The translations under genes and the position numbers were made by a program. DNA of 64,000 nucleotides from Deinococcus metalli (GTDB taxonomy: Bacteria; Deinococcota; Deinococci; Deinococcales; Deinococcaceae), in the NCBI RefSeq assembly GCF_014201805.1, contig NZ_JACHFK010000013.1, positions 62,001 to 126,000 of the forward strand, in the 5' to 3' direction. The first letter of the stretch is position 1, and each line of letters begins with the position of its first letter. Under the pieces are notes generated by a model, which searched no databases, was not told where the DNA came from, and saw only the letters and a list, made by a program, of their open reading frames with translations. Shown piece by piece: positions 16,565 to 22,325 of the stretch.

Positions 16565-17026
16565 TCAGGTGACCAGCACGGCAGGGCTGTCGTCGTAGCT
16601 GGGCGGCGCCAGCTGGCCGTCTTTCAGGCACTGCACGAACGCATCAAACTGAGTCTGGAGCTGGTCGCGTACCGTGCGCCAGCGGTCGAGACTGCCGCCC
16701 GAGGGGTCGGTGAAGGGATAGTGCCGGCGCTCAGTTTTGCCGGGGTAGACCGGGCACGCCTCGGCGGCGCTGTCGCAGACCGTGATGACGTAGTCGAAGT
16801 TCATGGCGTCCGGCACGTCGTGCAGCGTCTTGCTGGTGTGCGTGTCCAGGCTCAACCCGAGCTCGGTCATGACGGTCTTCGCCTCGTCCTTGACGCGGGT
16901 GGCCTCGGTGCCGGCGGAGTGGACGTCCAGGTCGAGTCCAGCACGGCGGGCCGCCTCGCGGGTCAGGGCCTCGGCCATCTGGCTGCGGGCGCTGTTGTGC
17001 GTGCACAGGATCAGGACACGGATCAT
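16565..17026 (-). CDS. arsC: thioredoxin-dependent arsenate reductase (LMW-PTP type)
   Basis: First gene of the leftward arsC-aquaporin-arsC-phosphoesterase operon, 153 residues. The P-loop is C8-THNSA-R14-SQ; the cascade cysteines are C84 and C91 (VCDSAAEAC). It differs clearly from its neighbour at 15432-15884 and carries a distinct C-terminal tail, so the pair is not a recent duplication. TAGGCT lies six bases upstream of the ATG and fits a leaderless -10. The right end of the transposon lies 150 bases upstream. Confidence 0.93.
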   Translation of the reverse strand: MIRVLILCTHNSARSQMAEALTREAARRAGLDLDVHSAGTEATRVKDEAKTVMTELGLSLDTHTSKTLHDVPDAMNFDYVITVCDSAAEACPVYPGKTERRHYPFTDPSGGSLDRWRTVRDQLQTQFDAFVQCLKDGQLAPPSYDDSPAVLVT

Positions 17027-17176
17027 GCTGGCAGCCTAACAGATCAAGTCAATTCGGTGCGTCAGCTGAAGGTCAGGAGGGCTGGTGCCTTCGGCCAGGG
17101 CCATTGGAGGAGGGTCACCCGCAGGAGTGGCCGACTCACCCCGCCAGATTCAGGGTCACCGGGGGCAGCCCAGCCG

Positions 17177-17214
17177 CTTAGCGGGAAAAACGGTTCCGGC
17201 GCTAGCGTGACCCC
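17177..17214 (-). repeat. Tn3-family right inverted repeat (38 bp)
   Basis: On the minus strand it starts GGGGTCACGCTAGCG and ends CCCGCTAAG. It matches the left repeat at 30 of 38 positions, with the differences concentrated in positions 21-29. Confidence 0.95.
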
Positions 17215-17219
17215 GACTC
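17215..17219. repeat. Tn3 target-site duplication, right copy
   Basis: GACTC, identical to 7518-7522. Confidence 0.9.
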
Positions 17220-17310
17220 CCTGGCTCAGGACATACGCGAGGTACTTTGGCCCGGGGACGAGCAGCCTCACCAGGATGCTACCGAAGGCAAGACGAAGTG
17301 TGCGGTTCAT
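17215..17310 (-). pseudogene. possible 5' fragment of a gene cut by the transposon
   Basis: From ATG 17310 (GAGG eight bases upstream) the minus strand encodes 32 residues, MNRTLRLAFGSILVRLLVPG and onward, resembling a membrane or signal segment, before entering the transposon end. If the transposon and one GACTC are removed, the frame continues without a stop into 7517-7095. That continuity has a one-in-three chance of being accidental, and the downstream half does not look like protein. Confidence 0.3.
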
Positions 17311-17365
17311 GGACAACCTCGGAAAGAATGGATTCAGGAGCACCCAATCGTCAGATCGCGCCCGT

Positions 17366-17809
17366 CTATGGAGAGCCGCTGATGGTGATCAGCGTGCCGC
17401 TCCCGTCGCGCACCGCCGTGTAAAAGAGCTCCGCCGGTACGGTGCGGCCCAGGAACGCCGAGTAGTGCCCCGGTCCCCGGATCTCGTCTTCGCGCAGGAC
17501 GTAGCCCGCGCGCGTGAGGGGCGTCAGCAGGGCGTCGGGTGCCCACGTGGGGAGGGTGTACTGCTCGACCCTCGACTGCCCGGTCCTGACTTCGGTGCGG
17601 TACGTGGATGCCGTTGGACAGACCGGGGTCAAGCCAGCTGGAGTCTCGAACAGCCCTCCCCACACCGTGCCGCGCTGCTGAATGCAGTACAGCGGCATCG
17701 ACCAGCGGCCGACCGCCTGCCACCACGCGGCCGAGAGCGCGGCCGTCAATGCGGTGGCCGCGAGGAGCCCCAGCATGCGGCGCCTTGACGCGGTGTCAAG
17801 CACGCGCAT
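17366..17809 (-). CDS. membrane-anchored or secreted protein of unknown function
   Basis: A 147-residue protein with an N-terminal basic patch and a hydrophobic segment (MLGLLAATALTAALSAAWWQ) that acts as signal peptide or anchor. The rest is probably outside the membrane, with two cysteines and beta character. I recognise no family. It is co-directional with, and lies about 90 bases downstream of, the SCO gene; it may be the last member of the metal/copper operon or a separate gene. It lies just outside the Tn3 insertion. Confidence 0.55.
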   Translation of the reverse strand: MRVLDTASRRRMLGLLAATALTAALSAAWWQAVGRWSMPLYCIQQRGTVWGGLFETPAGLTPVCPTASTYRTEVRTGQSRVEQYTLPTWAPDALLTPLTRAGYVLREDEIRGPGHYSAFLGRTVPAELFYTAVRDGSGTLITISGSP

Positions 17810-17896
17810 GATCGGGAGCGCGCTGAATCCGCGTGGTGTCGTGACCGCCTGAGTGGCGAGACACGGCGCTGCGGCGAGGCCAACTGGATGGGCGCA

Positions 17897-18553
17897 TCAG
17901 TCCATCACCGCCAGGACATCCTGTGCAATCCGCGCCGCATTCGCCGTGACCTGCGTGTAATCCCACACCACGCGAAGCCGGCCCCGCGCGTCCACCAGGT
18001 ATACGCCAGTGGTGTGGTTCACCTGGTAATCCCGAGGTCCCTTGACGTCCACGTACTGAACGTCCGCACCCCAGGCACGGACAGTCTGCTTGAGCTGCGC
18101 TTCCGGAACCCGCAGACCCCGGGCGCCCACGCTGAAGTACTCGACGTACTGCTTCAGGCCGGCCGCGGTATCGCGCCTGGGATCGACCGAGACGAGCAGC
18201 GGCGTGAAGTTCGGACGCCGACTGGCCGGGAGGGCCTGCCGGACGCGCTCCAGGGCGGCGAGCGTCGTGGGACAGATGTTCGGGCAGTTCAGGAACCCGT
18301 AGAACACCGCGACCGTCTGGCCGCGGAGGTCCGTGAGCGACAGCGGCTGGCCGTCCTCGCCGGTTCCCTCGAGGGCCGGTGCCATGCGGCCAGACGGATA
18401 CGCAGTTCCGGAGAAGGACGACGGATTGATGAGCCGGTTGTAGAGCAGCATGCCGGCCAGCAGCACGGACACCGCCAGCAGCGCGAGGGTCAGCGACTGA
18501 CTCCAGTGGCGGGCGGGGCGGAGCGGTCCAGCGACCGGACGGTCTTCCGTCAC
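17897..18553 (-). CDS. SCO1/SenC-family copper chaperone/thiol protein
   Basis: A 218-residue membrane-anchored thioredoxin-fold protein that delivers copper to, or reduces the Cu-A site of, cytochrome oxidase, or handles periplasmic copper and redox stress. An N-terminal anchor (about 20-38) is followed by the motif C90-PNI-C94-P and a downstream His in VNHTTGVYLVD, the three copper ligands of the family. Its ATG overlaps the CDF stop (ATGA). It is the last core gene of the lspA-DUF3105-DUF305-CDF-SCO operon, suggesting a copper or general metal-stress role. Confidence 0.88.
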   Translation of the reverse strand: MTEDRPVAGPLRPARHWSQSLTLALLAVSVLLAGMLLYNRLINPSSFSGTAYPSGRMAPALEGTGEDGQPLSLTDLRGQTVAVFYGFLNCPNICPTTLAALERVRQALPASRRPNFTPLLVSVDPRRDTAAGLKQYVEYFSVGARGLRVPEAQLKQTVRAWGADVQYVDVKGPRDYQVNHTTGVYLVDARGRLRVVWDYTQVTANAARIAQDVLAVMD

Positions 18554-19437
18554 GGATGCACCGTGCCGTGCGTGCCCTGGTGGAAGTCCGGGGCCTCGAC
18601 CTGTACCGTCACGTGTTCGATCTCGTACCGTTCCGCGACCTCCGCAGCCGCGGCCGTCAGCACGCCGACCGACTCGGTACCGACCAGGTGCACCGTCAGG
18701 CTGTGCTCACCGCTGGTGACGCTCCAGACGTGCAGGTCGTGCACCTCCTGCACGCCCGGCAGCGCGGCGAGCTCCGCGCGCAGGGCGTCGAGATCCAGGC
18801 CCTCTGGGACGCCTTCGAGCAGGACGTTCACGCTGGACCGCAGCAGGATCCACGTCCGCGGCAGCACCCACAGCCCGATCAGGGCGCCCAGGACGGGGTC
18901 GATCCACGTCAGGCCCGTGAACCGGATCGCGAGCGCGCCGACGATGACCGCGACCGAGCCGAGGAGGTCACTGAGGACCTCCAGATACGCGGATCTGACG
19001 TTCAGGCTGCCCTGGCTGCCGGCCATCAGGATGCGCGCACTGATCAGGTTGACGATCAGGCCCAGCACCGCCACGACCAGCATGGGGAGGGTCTGGACCT
19101 CGACGGGGTCGGTCAGGCGCTGGTACGCTTCCACCAGGATGTAAATGCCTACCGCGAACAGCAGGCCGGCGTTCAGGGTGGCCGCCAGCACCTCGGTGCG
19201 GCGGTACCCGAAGGTGCGCCGGCGGTCGGCGGCCCGGCGGCCGATGTGAATGGCGAACAGGGAGAGGGCCAGGGCCGTCACGTCGGTGAGCATGTGTCCC
19301 GCGTCCGACAGCAGCGCCAGACTCCTGGAGAGGAAGCCGTAGACGACCTCCACGATCAGGAACGAACCGGTCAGGGCCAGGGCGACCGTGAGCTGCCGCG
19401 CGCTCGCCTCCTGGCCGTGATGGTGGTGGTCACTCAT
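18550..19437 (-). CDS. CzcD-type cation diffusion facilitator
   Basis: A 295-residue six-helix metal/proton antiporter with a C-terminal cytoplasmic metal-binding domain. The His cluster SDHHHHGQE is at the N-terminus. Helix II has SDAGHMLTD and helix V has SAYLEVLSDLLG: the second His of the canonical HxxxD in helix V is replaced by Glu/Leu, which in this family can alter selectivity. Zn/Cd/Co export is expected. It overlaps DUF305 by 8 bases upstream and the SCO gene by 4 bases downstream. It is one of three CDF genes in the window and resembles the one at 31208 more than the one at 2107. Confidence 0.88.
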   Translation of the reverse strand: MSDHHHHGQEASARQLTVALALTGSFLIVEVVYGFLSRSLALLSDAGHMLTDVTALALSLFAIHIGRRAADRRRTFGYRRTEVLAATLNAGLLFAVGIYILVEAYQRLTDPVEVQTLPMLVVAVLGLIVNLISARILMAGSQGSLNVRSAYLEVLSDLLGSVAVIVGALAIRFTGLTWIDPVLGALIGLWVLPRTWILLRSSVNVLLEGVPEGLDLDALRAELAALPGVQEVHDLHVWSVTSGEHSLTVHLVGTESVGVLTAAAAEVAERYEIEHVTVQVEAPDFHQGTHGTVHP

Positions 19438-20035
19438 GGCTCATGTCCGTCATGGGGGCCGCCGGCGTGTTCGGCGCCGCTTGGCGACCGAGCATCGCGT
19501 CGATGGTGCGGACTTCCGCCGTCTGCGACGTGATGATGCGGTTGGCCATCGAGCGGGTGAGCGGGCTGCGCAGGGTGTTCAGGGCGGACTTCGCCATCGC
19601 GATCCCGCCCAGGTGATGCCGGCGCATGAGCGTGAGGTACCGCTCTTCCGCCACGCTGCCGTCCAGCCGCTCGAGGGTCGTCAGGGCTTCAGCGCTGGCC
19701 AGGCCCATCGCCGCGCGGTCCATGCCCTTCATTGGAGGCGTCGATCCGGACACCGTCACGCCCCACGCGGTCAGCCAACCGGTCATCTGCCCGATCTGGG
19801 CCTGCTGGGTCAGCGCAATGTCCTGGGCCAGCAACCGCACCTTGGGATCACTGCTGCGCTTGACGAGGAGCATGCTCATGTCCACCGCCTGGGCGTGGTG
19901 GGCGCTCATATCCCGCAGGAAGCGCACGTCCGCACTGTCATCCCGGGGGTGCAGGAGGTGAACGGACGGTAGGACGGCGCCCAGGGCACTGGCCGTCAGT
20001 AGCGCGAGCGCGACGAAGGGAACCGTGCGGTTCAC
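19430..20035 (-). CDS. DUF305 secreted His/Met-rich protein
   Basis: A 201-residue protein with a signal peptide (VNRTVPFVALALLTASALGA) and a four-helix DUF305 domain. It holds the family blocks FLRDMSAHHAQAVDMSMLL and RRHHLGGIAMAKSALN, both offering His/Met ligands suited to copper or silver in the periplasm or cell envelope. Start: the GTG at 20035 overlaps the upstream stop (GTGA); an upstream start adds an Arg-rich tail and is unlikely. It lies in the middle of the five-gene overlapping operon. Confidence 0.85.
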   Translation of the reverse strand: MNRTVPFVALALLTASALGAVLPSVHLLHPRDDSADVRFLRDMSAHHAQAVDMSMLLVKRSSDPKVRLLAQDIALTQQAQIGQMTGWLTAWGVTVSGSTPPMKGMDRAAMGLASAEALTTLERLDGSVAEERYLTLMRRHHLGGIAMAKSALNTLRSPLTRSMANRIITSQTAEVRTIDAMLGRQAAPNTPAAPMTDMSHE

Positions 20036-20526
20036 TGGGTCTGGTCGTACGCGCCGCTGCACGACGCCCCAATCTCAGGAGCCGTCCCGCCCTGCTCGTA
20101 TTTCTGAATGAACTTGCCGACGCGGGGATCACTGGCCTTTTCGACGTTCAGCTGGGCGTTCCAGGCCGTGAGCACGATGGGTGAGGTCTGGGTGCTGCGT
20201 GGGGAGAGCAGGGTGTGGGTGCGGCCGTTCAGGGCGCTGCGCAGGGTCTGGATGGACTCCTGATCGAGCGTGGGGCGGTAGGTCACCCACACGGCGCCGT
20301 GTTCCAGGCTGTGGACGGCGTACTCGGGATACAGCTCAGCCTGGTACTCACCGCAGTTCTGCCACGCAGGATTGTGTGGCCCGCCGACCGGCAGGGCTTC
20401 ACGGTAGGTGATCTTGCCGTCCTGGTGCTCGCCGCCAGTGTAGTCGAAGGTCGTGACACCGCGGATGGACGTCTGCTGACACGCGGTGAACAGCACGAGT
20501 GGAACGAGAAGGGCCAGGCGTTTCAC
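20032..20526 (-). CDS. DUF3105 lipoprotein
   Basis: A 164-residue DUF3105 protein with an N-terminal lipobox signal (KRLALLVPLVLFTAC, Cys at about 16). The conserved region includes PVGGPHNPAWQNCGEYQ, then YPEYAVHSLEHGAVWVTYRP with several His and Cys, a likely metal site. It is the direct lipoprotein substrate candidate for the co-transcribed LspA. The GTG start overlaps the lspA stop (GTGA). Confidence 0.85.
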   Translation of the reverse strand: MKRLALLVPLVLFTACQQTSIRGVTTFDYTGGEHQDGKITYREALPVGGPHNPAWQNCGEYQAELYPEYAVHSLEHGAVWVTYRPTLDQESIQTLRSALNGRTHTLLSPRSTQTSPIVLTAWNAQLNVEKASDPRVGKFIQKYEQGGTAPEIGASCSGAYDQTQ

Positions 20527-21035
20527 AGGTGGTCTCCCTGGGGCCGCAGCGCGGTGCGGGGGGCTGGCGTGAGCACCAGCAGGACGACGCCGGCGAGGAC
20601 CAGCATGTCCGCGCCGTTGAAGATGGGGAAGGACTGCGTGCTCAGGAGCAGATGGACGCGGTCGAGCAGGGGTGAGGTGAGGTAGTCGACCACGGCGCCC
20701 CGTGTCAGGCCGTCCACGGCGTTGCTGAGGGCGCCGGCACCGATCAGGCCCAGGGCGAGCGCGCGCGGGCCAGGGATCCGGCCCCGGAACAGGGCCGCCA
20801 CGACGCCCAGACCGACGAGCAGCCGCAGGAGGGCCAGGGGGAGCGTCAGGTTGGGCAGGAGTCCCCAAGCCATGCCCGTGTTCAGGGTGTAGTTCAGGCT
20901 GAGCAGCCCGGGAATCAGGGTGCGGGGCTCGGCAGCCGGCAGGTGTTGGGATGCCCAGGCCTTTACCAGCAGGTCCGCGAGCAGCAGGACGCTGAACGCG
21001 AGGAGAGGGATGACCTGTGGCGAGGGCCTGGGCAT
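20523..21035 (-). CDS. lspA: lipoprotein signal peptidase (signal peptidase II)
   Basis: A 170-residue, four-helix aspartyl protease that removes lipoprotein signal peptides at the lipobox Cys. Conserved blocks: NTGMAWG, SNAVDGLTRGAVVDY (catalytic Asp at 117) and FPIFNGAD (catalytic Asp at 143). The ATG at 21035 is preceded by TATACT at six bases and a -35-like TCACAT at 17-base spacing. It heads the operon whose second gene encodes a lipoprotein. A copy linked to metal resistance is likely extra to the housekeeping gene and is known from mobile heavy-metal islands. Confidence 0.92.
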   Translation of the reverse strand: MPRPSPQVIPLLAFSVLLLADLLVKAWASQHLPAAEPRTLIPGLLSLNYTLNTGMAWGLLPNLTLPLALLRLLVGLGVVAALFRGRIPGPRALALGLIGAGALSNAVDGLTRGAVVDYLTSPLLDRVHLLLSTQSFPIFNGADMLVLAGVVLLVLTPAPRTALRPQGDHL

Positions 21036-21041
21036 GCCGGC

Positions 21042-21070
21042 AGTATATCTGCATGGATGTTCATATGTGA
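21042..21070 (-). promoter_or_regulatory. lspA operon promoter, leaderless, with element shared with the P-type ATPase gene
   Basis: On the minus strand: ACATATGAA, eight bases, then CAGATATACTG. The -10 TATACT (21042-21047) ends six bases before the ATG, and -35 TCACAT (21065-21070) is 17 bases upstream of it. The same block, with identical spacing, precedes the ATPase gene at 22291-22320. Confidence 0.75.
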
Positions 21071-21098
21071 TGAGTTGAAGGTGGCATTCCGAACGAAG

Positions 21099-21129
21099 CG
21101 GCAGGCCCGCCACTGTGACGGGCCTGCCG
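21099..21129 (-). terminator. hairpin terminator after the M23 gene
   Basis: An 11-bp GC-rich stem (CGGCAGGCCCG and its complement) with a 9-base loop, just past the stop of the leftward LysM/M23 gene. CTTCGTTCGG follows on the minus strand, a weak T-tract. Confidence 0.6.
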
Positions 21130-21142
21130 CTGCCTGCTCAGC

Positions 21143-21751
21143 TCACTCGTAGAGGCTGTACGGATTGACCGCCTGACCTTCCCGGTAGACGCGGAAATCC
21201 AGGTGTGGTCCGGTGCTGTTCCCGGTGCTGCCTACCCGGGCGATCGTCTGACCGGCCGTCACCTGCTGTCCCACCCGCACCAGATTCGCGCTGTTGTGGC
21301 TGTACCGCGTGGTGTACCCGTTCCCGTGATCGACCACAACCGTCCAGCCCCATCCAGTCCGGCCATCGAACTCGGACATCTGAACCGTTCCGCCCATGGC
21401 CGCCCGGACCGCCGTTCCGCTGCGGGCGGCGATATCCAGGCCGAGGTGGTCGTTGCTCGGCGCCGTGGTCAGGCGGCCCACCAGCGGCAGCGACACCCTG
21501 ACCCGCAGACCGGCCGTCTTGACCACCGCCTTGCCTGACCCGGCAGTGACCGGCACGTTCAGCCGCTGTCCGATCTGCAACCGCTGCGGATTCAGGCCAG
21601 GATTGGCCTTCAGCAGCGCCTGCACGCCAACCCCCTGCCGCGCGGCGATGCGGGTCACGGTATCTCCACGCTGGACTTGCACGGTCAGGGCCAGGCTTCC
21701 CGTCATAGTCAGGGCCATCAACAGTGCCGCAGCATACATTCTGGTCTTCAT
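21143..21751 (-). CDS. LysM plus M23-type peptidase-like secreted protein
   Basis: A 202-residue secreted protein: signal peptide (1-22), a LysM peptidoglycan-binding domain (VQRGDTVTRIAARQGVGV to LQIGQRLNVPV) and a C-terminal M23/LytM fold. The HxxxD zinc motif is present as H102-LGL-D106, but the second motif, normally HxH as in PHLHF, reads P-H183-L-D185-F. The His-to-Asp change removes a usual zinc ligand, so activity is uncertain; many such proteins are regulators of amidases. An amidase is encoded at 302-1420. Ends at a strong hairpin. Confidence 0.85.
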   Translation of the reverse strand: MKTRMYAAALLMALTMTGSLALTVQVQRGDTVTRIAARQGVGVQALLKANPGLNPQRLQIGQRLNVPVTAGSGKAVVKTAGLRVRVSLPLVGRLTTAPSNDHLGLDIAARSGTAVRAAMGGTVQMSEFDGRTGWGWTVVVDHGNGYTTRYSHNSANLVRVGQQVTAGQTIARVGSTGNSTGPHLDFRVYREGQAVNPYSLYE

Positions 21752-21904
21752 CAGCCCTTAGAACGTAACAGGTCATCCGACCACTGTCGGGGATCAGGCT
21801 GACATCCAAACGCCAGAAGCGCGCTCCACCCTGCGAACCAGCACGGACCCAGCGCGGTCGGCCGGGCACCACTCATCGCCTCTGCGGATGTCAGGACAAC
21901 TCGA

Positions 21905-21934
21905 GTGGGGACGGCTGCCGGCAGCCGTCCCCAC
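21905..21934. terminator. 30-bp perfect palindrome, bidirectional terminator candidate
   Basis: GTGGGGACGGCTGCC followed directly by its complement, between the 3' end of the leftward DUF2171 gene and the promoter side of the M23 gene. There is no loop, so the hairpin would open at its centre. Minus-strand sequence after it is TCGAGTTGTCC. Confidence 0.5.
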
Positions 21935-21957
21935 GCTTGGATGTCATGCCCAGACCG

Positions 21958-22203
21958 CTACTGACGGTGCTCAGGGTGCGGATCTTCCGACAGCCACTGT
22001 TCGTGAACCTGACTGTGGTTGAGGTTGAGGTGAACGTGTTCGTCCACGTGATCGACGGCGCTCAGCGGCAACCAGTGATGCTGCCCGGAGTCGTCCTTGG
22101 TGAGCTTGATGTAGTTCCCGTCGACGCGATCGACTTCACCGTGGTTGTGGCCATCGGCGCAGACAACGGGCATGTGCTCCTGGATCTGGCTGGACATCGT
22201 CAT
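21958..22203 (-). CDS. DUF2171-like small protein
   Basis: An 81-residue soluble protein rich in His and Asp (ADGHNHGEVDRVDGNYIKL; DEHVHLNLNHSQVHEQW). It has the PRC-barrel-like DUF2171 pattern of a short beta domain (GEVDRVDGNYIKLTKDD, then HHWLPLSAVDHV). ATG 22203 is chosen because AGGAGG lies seven bases upstream; longer starts run through that site. Divergent from the P-type ATPase gene, it shares its 122-base promoter region and may be part of the metal response. Function unknown. Confidence 0.75.
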   Translation of the reverse strand: MTMSSQIQEHMPVVCADGHNHGEVDRVDGNYIKLTKDDSGQHHWLPLSAVDHVDEHVHLNLNHSQVHEQWLSEDPHPEHRQ

Positions 22204-22290
22204 ATGTTGACCTCCTGAGCCCATAGCGTAGGTCTCCTCACCACGGTGCCAGTGAGCCCCCATTCTGCTCAGGTTCATGAATGAACAGAT

Positions 22291-22320
22291 TTACATATGA
22301 ATAGTTCCTCAGATATACTG
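22291..22320 (+). promoter_or_regulatory. P-type ATPase promoter, leaderless
   Basis: -35 TTACAT (22291-22296), 17-base spacer, -10 TATACT (22314-22319), six bases, then ATG: a leaderless arrangement. ACATATGAA-N8-CAGATATACTG is identical in its fixed positions to the lspA promoter. Upstream, TTCATGAATGAA (22274-22285) is an interrupted repeat that may be a repressor site. Confidence 0.75.
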
Positions 22321-22325
22321 CTCGC

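Larger units (their letters stand above)
7523..17214. mobile_element. complete Tn3-family transposon carrying arsenic resistance genes
   Basis: A 9,692-bp unit with 38-bp terminal inverted repeats (30 of 38 positions identical, both starting GGGGTCACGCTAG and ending CCGCTAAG) and a perfect 5-bp duplication GACTC. Order from left: transposase and resolvase (leftward), probable res site, arsR, MFS exporter, Cys-rich protein, second arsR, TSUP permease, metallophosphoesterase, arsC, aquaglyceroporin, arsC. The intact ends and duplication indicate a single fairly recent insertion as one unit. Activity may be limited by the odd resolvase start codon. Confidence 0.95.
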
